DNA of 64,000 nt from Nocardiopsis gilva YIM 90087 (lineage in GTDB: Bacteria > Actinomycetota > Actinomycetes > Streptosporangiales > Streptosporangiaceae), in contig NZ_CP022753.1 in assembly GCF_002263495.1 (NCBI RefSeq), positions 6,068,312 through 6,132,311 on the forward strand. The letters run 5' to 3'. Below, piece by piece: positions 16,252 to 26,285 of this stretch. Position 1 is the first letter of the stretch, and the number at the start of each line of letters is the position of its first letter. The notes under the pieces are model-generated. The model was given only the letters and a program-made list of their open reading frames with translations, was not told the DNA's origin and did not search any database. A program made the position numbers and the translations under genes.

Positions 16252-17949
16252 TCAGGAAGCGGGCTCGAACGACTTCGACATCGCGTCGAGGATCGCCATG
16301 TTCTTGTCGAAGTCCTCGGGTTTGGAGACCAGGAGGAGCGTGTAGCCCTCGTCGTCGGTGAAGAACCCGCGGCTGACGCAGTTGCGCGTGTAGCCGGACC
16401 CGAAGGTGAACTCCCACTGGGCTGCACCCTCGTAATCGCTGGTCCAGTCGGCGTCGAGCGGCGCGACCGACGAACTGTCGTGGAATCCGTCGAAGCTGCC
16501 GCTGTACGCACCCTTCTGGCGGCGCATGTAGTCCATCGCGTCATCGGCGCTGCCGACGTGGTCGACCTGCATGTACCCGCGGTCGGGGAAGCGGAACTTC
16601 ACCCGGGAGCCGCTCTCCCGCTCCATGCTCCAGTCCGTGGGGACGTCGACGGAGTACCCGGTGTCGTCGGTGTAGCGTTCCATCTCCGGAAGGTCCGGGT
16701 TCTCGTCGTCCTCGGACTTGTCGTCGTCCTTCTCCGCGTCCTCGTCCTTTGCCTGGTCCTCGCCCTTGCCGTCCACGTCCGCCTCGGCGGTCGGCCCCGA
16801 CGCCGAGGGTTCGCCCGAATTAGCGGCGGTGGTGGGATCGGCCTCGGACAGTTCGCGCAGCCCCAGGAACGCGCCCACGCCGATGCCAAGGACCAGCACG
16901 AGAGTTCCCGCGACCATCGCGAGCAGCTTGCGGGAGGAACGGGATCTGGGCCCACCCGTGGGACCGGGGCCCGGCGGGATGTCCACCGGCTGTTTCTCCG
17001 GTGCCTTGCCACTGTCCGCACGGGCGTCGGCGGCCGCTGGGGCGCGCGATGGTGCCGACGCATTGGCGGAAGAGGATGATGCGGCCGCACCGCTGGACCT
17101 CCACCGCGCCTTCTTGTCGTTCTCGGAGACCAGCTCCTGCAGCAGATCGGCGGCCTCGCCGACCTCCATACGCTGGTCTGGGTCCTTGTTCAGGAGTCCG
17201 TCGAGCAGCGGAGCCAGCGGCCCGGCGTGCTCGGCCTTCGCCACCTCCTCGGTGACGATCGCGGTGAGCGTCGCCATCGAGGTCGGTCTCTGGAACGGCG
17301 ACTGCCCCTCCAGCGCCTGGTACAGGGTCACGCCGAGCGACCACATGTCGGTGGCCGGGGAGGCGGGCTTGCCGTGGGCCTGTTCGGGGGCGAGGTAGGC
17401 GGGCGAACCGATGAGCAGGCCGGTGCTGGTGAGGGCGGTGGTGCCTTCGAGCCGGGCGATGCCGAAGTCGGTGAGGACGGCGCGGTCGCCACGCGCGATC
17501 AGGACGTTGCCCGGCTTGATGTCGCGGTGCACGATGCCGCGCTCATGCGCGACGGCCAGCGCTGCCAGCATCTGCAGGCCGATCCTGGCCACGCGCTCGG
17601 GCGGGAGGGTGCCCTCCTTCTTGAGCAGGCCGCTCAGCGAGTTGCCGCGGACGAGCTCCATGACGATCCATGGCCGCTCGTCCTCTTCGACCACGTCGAA
17701 GACGGTGATGATCGAGGGGTGAGCGAGCCGAGCGGCGCTGCGGGCCTCCCGCAGCATCCGGGTGCGGAGGATGTCGACTTCCTGCTCCGGCAGGTGCGGC
17801 GGGATGCTGAGCTCTTTGATCGCGACCGGACGGTCCAGCAGCTCGTCGGTGCCCTGCCAGACGCGGCCCATCCCGCCTTCGCCGATGGTCTCGGTCAGCC
17901 GGTAGCGGCCGGCGAGCAGGCGTCCCGGCTCAGAATGCTCGGTGCTCAT
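16252..17949 (-). CDS. Receptor-type Ser/Thr protein kinase (PknB family kinase domain)
   Basis: 565 residues from ATG 17949. Kinase domain in order: glycine loop GEGGMGRV (23-30), VAIK with Lys45, catalytic HRDIKPGNVL (141-150), DFG at 161-163, SPAYLAPEQ (about 182-190). A Ser/Ala/Pro-rich juxtamembrane linker (280-340) leads to one transmembrane helix (about 342-363), then an acidic stretch and an extracellular domain of about 140 residues (TDDTGYSVDVPTDW..., FRFPDRGYMQVD) that resembles the Mog1/PsbP-like fold used by some actinobacterial kinases. No PASTA repeats. Ligand unknown. Confidence 0.92.
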   Translation of the reverse strand: MSTEHSEPGRLLAGRYRLTETIGEGGMGRVWQGTDELLDRPVAIKELSIPPHLPEQEVDILRTRMLREARSAARLAHPSIITVFDVVEEDERPWIVMELVRGNSLSGLLKKEGTLPPERVARIGLQMLAALAVAHERGIVHRDIKPGNVLIARGDRAVLTDFGIARLEGTTALTSTGLLIGSPAYLAPEQAHGKPASPATDMWSLGVTLYQALEGQSPFQRPTSMATLTAIVTEEVAKAEHAGPLAPLLDGLLNKDPDQRMEVGEAADLLQELVSENDKKARWRSSGAAASSSSANASAPSRAPAAADARADSGKAPEKQPVDIPPGPGPTGGPRSRSSRKLLAMVAGTLVLVLGIGVGAFLGLRELSEADPTTAANSGEPSASGPTAEADVDGKGEDQAKDEDAEKDDDKSEDDENPDLPEMERYTDDTGYSVDVPTDWSMERESGSRVKFRFPDRGYMQVDHVGSADDAMDYMRRQKGAYSGSFDGFHDSSSVAPLDADWTSDYEGAAQWEFTFGSGYTRNCVSRGFFTDDEGYTLLLVSKPEDFDKNMAILDAMSKSFEPAS

Positions 17950-18193
17950 CCTTGAGGGTTCCTCGATCGTCGGGGAGAGGACGTCCGCCAGAACCGGACC
18001 GTCACCTAGGCGAGTGTAAAAGGAGGTGACCCACCACAAGCGACGCGAATCGACCCTGACCATGCTGGGGGTGACTGGTCCGTGGACTCCCTTACCCCAA
18101 TTGACGTGGGGATACACGCAGAAAAGGCACCTCGCCCGATCGGTCGGTAATCCTGCCCACCCGACCTGTCCGCAACCGCCCGCCCACCTCACC

Positions 18194-18523
18194 TCACGTG
18201 GTCGCCGCGTCTCCCGGAGCACCGGCCGCAGGCTGTTCGGCGATCCGGTTGAGAGTTTGCAGGTGGTGACCGAACGCCTCACGCCCCTGCCGCGTCAGCG
18301 AAACCCACGTCGTAGTGCGCCGCCCTTTCTGTTCCTTGCGCACCTCGATATACCCGGCTTTCTCCAGCGTCGTCAGATGCTGCGACAACGCGGAGTCACT
18401 GACCTCAACGGTGTCACGCAGCATCCGGAACCCGGCTCGTTCCAAGGGGGCCAGGGCGGCCATGATCGAGAACCGCACCGGGGAGTGGATGACCTGGTCC
18501 AGCTCGTGGCGCAAGTGGCTCAT
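18194..18523 (-). CDS. Winged-helix transcriptional regulator (MarR/HTH_27-like)
   Basis: 109 residues from ATG 18523. Single winged-helix domain: VIHSPVRFSIMAAL, then DTVEVSDSALSQHLTTLEKAG as the recognition segment, and the wing VRKEQKGRRTTTWVSLT. It has a clear paralogue at 43018-43329. Its start overlaps the stop of the upstream membrane-protein gene by 4 bp (ATGA). A 19-bp inverted repeat in front of the operon is its likely own operator. Confidence 0.85.
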   Translation of the reverse strand: MSHLRHELDQVIHSPVRFSIMAALAPLERAGFRMLRDTVEVSDSALSQHLTTLEKAGYIEVRKEQKGRRTTTWVSLTRQGREAFGHHLQTLNRIAEQPAAGAPGDAATT

Positions 18524-18942
18524 GCGCGAACCTTCCAGATCGCGGCGACGAAGAACGGCAACGCCATGACGGTAGCCGCAGCCGTCCACATCAGCAGCGA
18601 GTGCTCATACTGCCAGCGCACAAGCGGACCGATGCCGACGAGGTAGAGCAGGAACCAGATGGCACCGGCGATCAGGACCCGCCTGCGTCCTCCGGCTGGA
18701 AGGGCAGATTGCCGCTCGGCCCACTGAGCGGCAAGCGCCATGAGGTAGAAGCCGATACCGGTCGTCACAAAGCGTTGCCAGCCGTCGGGGTACAGCGCCT
18801 CCACTCCGACGATGAGGCCGACAGCCAGCACGCCCAGCACGACGAGATAGCCGCGGAACCACCGCACGGCCTTGATCGAGCGCCCGCGCATCCGCTCTGC
18901 CTCAGCCAGCGCAGCCTCCGCGCTCCATTCCCCTGTTCCCAT
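18520..18942 (-). CDS. Four-helix membrane protein coupled to a winged-helix regulator
   Basis: 140 residues from ATG 18942, with AAGGAG 8-9 nt upstream. An N-terminal amphipathic charged stretch (1-30) precedes four hydrophobic helices at about 32-50, 58-75, 86-106 and 116-136. No known catalytic motif. Gene order and overlap mirror the pair at 43326-43805/43018-43329. It may be a membrane sensor or transporter-like partner of the regulator; this is inference. Confidence 0.75.
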   Translation of the reverse strand: MGTGEWSAEAALAEAERMRGRSIKAVRWFRGYLVVLGVLAVGLIVGVEALYPDGWQRFVTTGIGFYLMALAAQWAERQSALPAGGRRRVLIAGAIWFLLYLVGIGPLVRWQYEHSLLMWTAAATVMALPFFVAAIWKVRA

Positions 18943-18971
18943 CGGCTCATCTCCTTTCGTGTCTTTCAAGG

Positions 18972-18990
18972 ACTTTAGCACGCTTAAAGT
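18972..18990. promoter_or_regulatory. Inverted repeat upstream of the membrane-protein/regulator operon
   Basis: ACTTTA-gcacgct-TAAAGT with perfect 6-bp arms, 30 bp before the first start codon. Position fits an autoregulatory operator. Confidence 0.5.
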
Positions 18991-19094
18991 ATTTGAGTCG
19001 ATGGAGAAGCCAGAAGTATCGGAAGACCTCGCCCCCGACGCGCCGCCGCGCCAGGAAGAGGCTCGGAATCGCCCACAGCACCGCAGCCCTCGCA

Positions 19095-19100
19095 TACGAT
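19095..19100 (+). promoter_or_regulatory. -10 box TACGAT of a probably leaderless transcript
   Basis: TACGAT ends 6 nt before GTG 19107 and there is no ribosome-binding sequence, the usual layout of actinobacterial leaderless genes. Confidence 0.45.
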
Positions 19101-19106
19101 GACGGT

Positions 19107-19460
19107 GTGATTTGCCCAAAGTGCCAAGGCCGAATGCAGACCTTCGACCGTATGGGGATCCACCTTGAGCAGTGCGAACGCTGCCGCGGGATCTTCCTCG
19201 ACCATGGGGAGCTTGAACAGATCGTCTCCGCCGAGCAGCGTCACTTCGCGACACCGCCCGGCCACCACGCGCCGCCGGTGTACGCCGACTCCCCGCGCGG
19301 CTACCGCGGGAAGCCGGACTCGCCAGCTCCCTTCCGTGGCGGACACGGACACCAGGGGTACAAGGACTCGCCGCGCCCGTACGGGTACGGCGACTCCCCG
19401 CGCCCTTATGGCGGCCAGAAGCGTCGCAAGAAGAGCTTCTTCGAGGAACTGTTCGACTGA
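19107..19460 (+). CDS. TFIIB-type zinc-ribbon protein with Pro/Tyr/Gly-rich tail
   Basis: 117 residues, GTG start. The N-terminal zinc ribbon has Cys at 3, 6, 23 and 26 (CPKCQG...CERCRGIFLDHGELEQI), the zf-TFIIB pattern of small bacterial proteins. From about residue 55 the chain is low-complexity, with repeats of DSPR and DSPRPYG, ending in a basic-then-acidic cap (QKRRKKSFFEELFD). Function unknown; similar proteins are common in actinomycetes. The next gene, 11 bp on, also begins with a zinc ribbon. Confidence 0.8.
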   Translation: MICPKCQGRMQTFDRMGIHLEQCERCRGIFLDHGELEQIVSAEQRHFATPPGHHAPPVYADSPRGYRGKPDSPAPFRGGHGHQGYKDSPRPYGYGDSPRPYGGQKRRKKSFFEELFD

Positions 19461-19471
19461 CGACTCAGAAC

Positions 19472-20161
19472 GTGAACCCTCTGATCTGCGCCCATTGCGG
19501 GGTGCTCACCGAATCCCCCAGCGTCACGCCTGACGGGACGGCCCTCCGGTGCGTCGACTGCGGCCGCCGGAGGCCGTTTCGCCGTCTCCCGCTCTACTGC
19601 GTGACCGGCCCCAGCGGCACGGGCAAGTCCACCGTGGCCCGTCTGCTCGTGGAGGCCCTCTCCGACCGATTCGTGGTGTTGGAGCAGGACGTGCTGTGGG
19701 TCGATGGCCTGCGCGACCCGGCGGACGAGCACCGAACCTTCCGTTCGACGTGGCTCCGAATGGCCGCGATGGTGCAGCAGAACGGGCGGCCTGTCGTGCT
19801 CTGCGGAACGGTGGTCCCACCGGAGCTGGAAGCGCTACCCGAGCGCGCCCTGTTCTCGAAGATCCACTACCTGTCGCTGATGTGCGACCCGGAAGTCCTC
19901 GCCGATCGGCTCCGCGCCCGCCCGGCATGGCGGCAGTGGGACGAACCGCGCATCGTCGAGATGCTTGACTACACCGCCTGGGTCGCGGAAACGGCACACG
20001 AGATGAACCCGCCGGTGTCGCTCCTCGACACCACGAACGCCGCCGTTGAGTCGACGGCAGCCGACGTCCAGTCCTGGATCGAGCGCACCCACGTCGTAGG
20101 CGCATCCTCAGCTGAGGCAATCACCGTGCCCGGCACAGGAAACCTGACCGGCCACATGTGA
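19472..20161 (+). CDS. P-loop nucleotide kinase-like protein with N-terminal zinc ribbon
   Basis: 229 residues, GTG start, 11 bp after the zinc-ribbon gene (likely operon). Residues 6-30 carry CAHC and CVDC, a possible zinc ribbon. The Walker A motif GPSGTGKST is at 46-54, followed by LLVEALSDRFVVLEQDVLW and a lid-like basic segment (DRLRARPAWRQWD). This is the layout of small-molecule or nucleotide kinases (AAA_33/shikimate-kinase-like). The substrate is not readable. A long palindromic element lies 31 bp downstream. Confidence 0.8.
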   Translation: MNPLICAHCGVLTESPSVTPDGTALRCVDCGRRRPFRRLPLYCVTGPSGTGKSTVARLLVEALSDRFVVLEQDVLWVDGLRDPADEHRTFRSTWLRMAAMVQQNGRPVVLCGTVVPPELEALPERALFSKIHYLSLMCDPEVLADRLRARPAWRQWDEPRIVEMLDYTAWVAETAHEMNPPVSLLDTTNAAVESTAADVQSWIERTHVVGASSAEAITVPGTGNLTGHM

Positions 20162-20192
20162 CGGCCCTACCCCCGCGCGCCGCGCCCCTTCC

Positions 20193-20254
20193 GTTGATCT
20201 CAGAGATATTGGGGTCTCACGAGCGATTTTGACCCCAATATCTCCGAGATCAAC
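20193..20254. repeat. Long palindromic element, copy 2
   Basis: 24-bp arms at 20193-20216 and 20231-20254 pair with one mismatch around a 14-nt loop (tcacgagcgatttt). It shares both arms and the loop core gcgatttt with the element at 5824-5885. It lies between converging genes, followed by a separate, unrelated terminator hairpin. Confidence 0.88.
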
Positions 20255-20262
20255 GACGAGAG

Positions 20263-20298
20263 GGGGCGGTCTGCGGGGAGAGTACCGCAGACCGCCCC
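20263..20298 (-). terminator. Terminator hairpin of the copper operon
   Basis: GGGGCGGTCTGCGG (20263-20276) and CCGCAGACCGCCCC (20285-20298) form a perfect 14-bp stem with an 8-nt loop, 12 bp beyond the copA stop codon. Confidence 0.75.
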
Positions 20299-20310
20299 AT
20301 CATCTGATTG

Positions 20311-22650
<2,340 letters not shown>

Positions 22651-22713
22651 GTCTGGGACCTCCTCTGATCGAGTCTATGGAGGGTGGGAAATATCCGGAG
22701 CTGGGCGTTCACG

Positions 22714-23634
22714 TCAGTGCCCCGACTCGCGGCCACCCGTGCCGCCCGTATCGCCCGCCACTGCGGTGAATTCAGCTGTACGGACCTTTCCGTCATGCCG
22801 AAAGTCCAGGTAGAGACGGTAGGTACCAGGTGTCGGGACTTGAGCCGCGAAAGTGACGTCCGGACCGGGCTTGGTCGTTCCGTCTCCGGGCTCGCCGCGC
22901 GGGTGGACGTGCGTGTAGGCGAGATCGCCGTCGCGCAGCGCCACCACGTGGCCGTAGACGCCCATGACGGGCTGCAGGTCGGTGACGGGTTCGCCGTCCT
23001 TGGTGACGGTGAAGGTGAGCTCGCTCGGGCGCCCGGCTGTGAGCTGCCCGTCGAGGTCGATCACGTATCCGTCGATCTGCGCCGTCGCGGCGGGCTCCGG
23101 CGGCCTCACCGGCCGATACTCGCCCTCGATGGCGATGTCCGCACCGAGGACCCGGCTGTCCCCGCGCTCGTCGCCTTCCGGGACGAAGTCGGCGAACATC
23201 CGATAGGGCCCGGGGGTATCCAGCTCGGCGGGGACGCTCCACACACCGTCGTCGTCCATCTCGGGGTGGAGATGGTGGTACTCGTCGGCGTCGCGGCCGA
23301 CCACGATGACGTGCATGAGCTGCTCATGCACGACGGCGAAGTCGGTGACGGGAGCGCCGTCCGGGCCGGTGATCCGGAAGGAGAGCTTGGCCTCCTCCCC
23401 CGCCTCCTTCGGCGCGGTGAGCAGGTCGAGGGTGTAGTCACCCTCGGAGACTTGCAGGCCCTCCGGAACGCTTTCGGTGCCCGCGGATCCACTCGCGGTG
23501 TGGCCGTCGTCACGTTCCGCCGAGGCGGCGTCAGCGGGCCCGAGGGGGCCGACCAGACGGCCGACCCCGGCCGCCCCGCCGAACGCCAGGACCAGCCCCA
23601 GGCCGTAGATGCCCAGCTTCGCGGGGACGTTCAT
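22714..23634 (-). CDS. Exported two-repeat His-rich protein of the copper operon
   Basis: 306 residues. One N-terminal membrane helix (about 6-30) anchors a large extracytoplasmic part. This contains two similar beta-rich units: about 103-154 (LMHVIVVGRDADEYHHLHPE ... PGPYRMFADF) and about 226-280 (GHVVALRDGDLAYTHVHPR ... PGTYRLYLDF). Each has a His before the strand and a Y-x-H-x-HP cluster, plausible copper ligands. The gene starts on the TGATG overlap with copZ and is followed by copA, so a role in periplasm-side copper handling is likely. I cannot name the family. Confidence 0.75.
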   Translation of the reverse strand: MNVPAKLGIYGLGLVLAFGGAAGVGRLVGPLGPADAASAERDDGHTASGSAGTESVPEGLQVSEGDYTLDLLTAPKEAGEEAKLSFRITGPDGAPVTDFAVVHEQLMHVIVVGRDADEYHHLHPEMDDDGVWSVPAELDTPGPYRMFADFVPEGDERGDSRVLGADIAIEGEYRPVRPPEPAATAQIDGYVIDLDGQLTAGRPSELTFTVTKDGEPVTDLQPVMGVYGHVVALRDGDLAYTHVHPRGEPGDGTTKPGPDVTFAAQVPTPGTYRLYLDFRHDGKVRTAEFTAVAGDTGGTGGRESGH

Positions 23635-23852
23635 CAGCCGACCTTCACCGCGTAACCGGCCTCTTCGACGGCGGCGCGGACGCGCGCGTCGTCGACCGGG
23701 CCGTTACTGGTGACGGTGAGGCGACCGGTGGGCAGATCGACGTCCACGTCGGTGACGCTGGAAATGCCGCGGACCTCCGTGTCGACCGAACTGACGCAGT
23801 GGCCGCAGGTCATGCCCTCGACCTCGTACACGGTGGTGGTGCTCGCCGACAT
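23634..23852 (-). CDS. copZ: Copper chaperone, HMA domain
   Basis: 72 residues from ATG 23852. A complete heavy-metal-associated domain: VEGMTCGHCVSSV with the two metal-binding Cys, and the C-terminal AVEEAGYAV strand. Such proteins deliver Cu(I) to CopA. First gene of the operon; its stop overlaps the next start (TGATG). Confidence 0.93.
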   Translation of the reverse strand: MSASTTTVYEVEGMTCGHCVSSVDTEVRGISSVTDVDVDLPTGRLTVTSNGPVDDARVRAAVEEAGYAVKVG

Positions 23853-23965
23853 CGTGGCCTCCTCGCTCTCGGTGGGGTTCGGGACGTTTCGGTCCCTCGC
23901 AGATGTACGTCGCGGACGGAGCGGCTGGTTCGACACCCCATATCCAGCAACGCTCCCATTCGTAC

Positions 23966-23984
23966 CATACCCCCCTAGGGTATG
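23966..23984. promoter_or_regulatory. CsoR-type copper operator
   Basis: CATACCCCCCTAGGGTATG, a near-palindrome with the TACCC...GGGTA core typical of actinobacterial CsoR boxes, 114 bp upstream of copZ. By established knowledge CsoR binds such boxes and releases them when loaded with Cu(I). No csoR gene is in this window. Confidence 0.75.
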
Positions 23985-24067
23985 CCAACAGTGCACTTGT
24001 TCACACGTAGCCGACATCCCATCCTCAGCGGTCGTATCGCAGCACATCGGACATCCACCCACGCGGC

Positions 24068-24101
24068 GAGGGGCGGTGCGCGAAGCCGCGCGCCGCCCCT
24101 C
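24068..24101 (-). terminator. Terminator hairpin of the export cluster
   Basis: GAGGGGCGGTGCGCG (24068-24082) and CGCGCGCCGCCCCTC (24087-24101) form a 15-bp stem with one mismatch and an aagc loop, downstream of the permease gene. Confidence 0.7.
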
Positions 24102-24163
24102 GTCTGCCGGTCGCCCCGAGCCGTCCGGGCCGCCTCCTCTCCGACGGGTCGGCTCTTTGACCG

Positions 24164-25474
24164 CTATCCGGACCCGAGCGCCTCGGTCGGGGCCATACGG
24201 GCCGCGCGCACAGCGGGCAGCAGACCGGCCACGGCCCCGATCCCGATCGTCGCCAGGACGCCCCCCACCAGCGCCCACATGGGAATCGCGATCAACCACC
24301 CCTGGGACAGCGCGTAGCCCGAGGTGACCAGCGCGCCGAGCACCGCTCCCGCAGCTCCGCCAAGCGCCGACAGCACCATCGCCTCCACCAGGAACTGGCC
24401 GCGGATCTGCCGCCGCGTCGCCCCGAGCGCGCGGCGCAGCCCGATCTCGCCCCGGCGCTCCAGTACCGAGATGACCATGGTGTTGGCCACACCCACGCCA
24501 CCAACCAGCAGCGCCACCCCGCCCAGGCCCAGCAACAGCCCGGTGAAGGCCTGGTCGGCGGCCTCCTGCGCCTCCAACGCGTCGGAGGGTCGGGACACCT
24601 CGACCTCGAACGGCTTCTCCGGATTGACCGCTTGCGCCAGCACGTCCCGCACCTCACTCACCCGCTCGGGGTCGGTACGCACATAGAGCCCGGTCGGGTG
24701 GCCATCCATGCCGAGCCGGTCGGCGGCAGCGGCCCACCCCACGAGCGCGGCGCTGTCGATCTCGGGAGCCAGCGCCACCGGGTCGAGGATGCCGACGACG
24801 CTGTAGTACTCGTCGCCGATGAGCACCCGGGTGTCCGCGTCGATGCGCGAGATCCCGAGCCGGTCGGCGGCCGTGCTGCCGAGTACCACGGCGGGGTATT
24901 TCGACGTCGCCGCGTTCAGCCACTCCCCCGTCCGCACGTTGGCCCGCAGCGTGTCCGGCAGGCCCAGGTCGGTGCCGTACACCGTGATCCCGCCAGACTC
25001 GGCCTTGGGGATGCGGTCGTTGCGGTAGACGGAGGCGTTCTTCACCTCCGCGACCTGCGAGACGCCCTGCACGCCGTCGACGCGCCCGGCACCGCCGATC
25101 GACTCCATCGGCAGCTTCGCGGACCCGCCGAACAGCGCGTCGCCCGGCGCGGCCGTGACCAGGTTGGTTCCCAAGCTCGCCAACTGCGCGTCCAGCGCCG
25201 CCCTACTCGACGAGGAGATGCCGACGACCGCGATCATCGCCGCGATGCCGATGGCGATCCCCAGTGCTGACAGAACCACCCGCACGGGGCGAGTGCGCAG
25301 CCCGCTCGCTCCGGTCCGCACCAGGTCAGCGAGGGAGAGCCGGGCCGGGCGGGGACCGCCGCGCCGCCTCCGGAACCCGGGCAGCCGAAGCGGAAACAGC
25401 CGCCCGAACCGGGTACGGCGGTGTGGGCCCTCTGCACCGCCCGTCCGCTGCCTCCCCTTGCTACCCCAACGCAT
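24164..25474 (-). CDS. MacB/FtsX-type ABC transporter permease
   Basis: About 436 residues from ATG 25474. After a basic N-terminus, helix 1 (about 60-85, VLSALGIAIGIAAMIAVVGI) leads into a large extracytoplasmic MacB_PCD domain (about 90-310), then three helices forming the FtsX domain, with the signature RGEIGLRRALGATRRQIRGQFLVE between helices 2 and 3. It overlaps the ATPase gene by 14 bp. With adaptor and lipoprotein it forms a mechanotransmission-type exporter. Substrate unknown. Confidence 0.9.
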   Translation of the reverse strand: MRWGSKGRQRTGGAEGPHRRTRFGRLFPLRLPGFRRRRGGPRPARLSLADLVRTGASGLRTRPVRVVLSALGIAIGIAAMIAVVGISSSSRAALDAQLASLGTNLVTAAPGDALFGGSAKLPMESIGGAGRVDGVQGVSQVAEVKNASVYRNDRIPKAESGGITVYGTDLGLPDTLRANVRTGEWLNAATSKYPAVVLGSTAADRLGISRIDADTRVLIGDEYYSVVGILDPVALAPEIDSAALVGWAAAADRLGMDGHPTGLYVRTDPERVSEVRDVLAQAVNPEKPFEVEVSRPSDALEAQEAADQAFTGLLLGLGGVALLVGGVGVANTMVISVLERRGEIGLRRALGATRRQIRGQFLVEAMVLSALGGAAGAVLGALVTSGYALSQGWLIAIPMWALVGGVLATIGIGAVAGLLPAVRAARMAPTEALGSG

Positions 25475-26285
25475 GGTGGCCCCCGTTCCCGGCGTCCCGA
25501 GCGCCACCGGCCGGGACCGGCCCCTCGGAGCGGGGGTCCGCAGGCGGGGAACCCCGCGCCGACCGTTCGTCGGCGACGATCCGGCCGTCCCGCACCCGGA
25601 TCCTCCGGGGGAGCTGGTCCGCCAGCTCCATGTCGTGGGTGATGATCACGACCGTCGCCCCGGCCGCGTTGAGCTCCCGCAGCAGCTCGACGACGGCCTC
25701 CCCTGAAGCCGAGTCGAGTGCGCCGGTGGGTTCGTCGGCGAGGATCAGACTGGGGTCGCCGACGATCGCGCGGGCGATGGCCACCCGCTGCTTCTGCCCG
25801 CCGGACAGCTGGTGCGGACGGTGGTGCAGCCGGTCGCCCACCCCCACCCGGACGAGGGCGGTGCGGGCGCGTTCGCGTCGGTGCCGCAGCGGCATCCCGG
25901 TGTAGAGCAGCCCGTCGGCGACGTTGTCCAGCGCGGTGACGTTGAGGGCCAGGTGGAACTGCTGGAACACGAACCCGACGGCCCGTGCCCGCAGCGCGGA
26001 CGTCCCGTCGTCGTCGAGGTCGGCGATGTCGTACCCGGCGATCCGCACGCTGCCGCTGCTCGGTACGTCGAGCATGCCGAGCAGGTTGAGCAGGGTGGAC
26101 TTGCCCGAGCCCGAGGGGCCGACGATCCCCAGCAGCTCGCCCCGGTCGATCCGGAACCCCACCTCGTCAAGCGCGCGCACGTCCCCCGGGTACAAGCGCG
26201 ACACCTCCACCAGCTCAGCCGCCGGGGCCTGGGCGACCGCCCCGTTCATAGTGCTCGGCGCGCTCCTCGCGCTCATCCGGCTCAT
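25461..26285 (-). CDS. ABC transporter ATP-binding protein (MacB/LolD type)
   Basis: 274 residues. Walker A GPSGSGKST (about 56-64), Q-loop FVFQQFHL, signature LSGGQKQRVAIARAI, Walker B LILADEPTGALDS and H-loop THDMELADQ are all present. The Walker B/D-loop context (DEPTGALDSASG) is typical of MacB/LolD partners of FtsX-type permeases. The start overlaps the adaptor stop (ATGA). The C-terminal ~35 residues are a Gly/Pro-rich tail. Confidence 0.93.
   Translation of the reverse strand: MSRMSARSAPSTMNGAVAQAPAAELVEVSRLYPGDVRALDEVGFRIDRGELLGIVGPSGSGKSTLLNLLGMLDVPSSGSVRIAGYDIADLDDDGTSALRARAVGFVFQQFHLALNVTALDNVADGLLYTGMPLRHRRERARTALVRVGVGDRLHHRPHQLSGGQKQRVAIARAIVGDPSLILADEPTGALDSASGEAVVELLRELNAAGATVVIITHDMELADQLPRRIRVRDGRIVADERSARGSPPADPRSEGPVPAGGARDAGNGGHHALG

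Noticed and set aside
18014-18030. AAAAGGAGGTGACC on the plus strand resembling a very strong ribosome-binding site
   Set aside because: The following frame runs antisense into the winged-helix gene and has no coding features.
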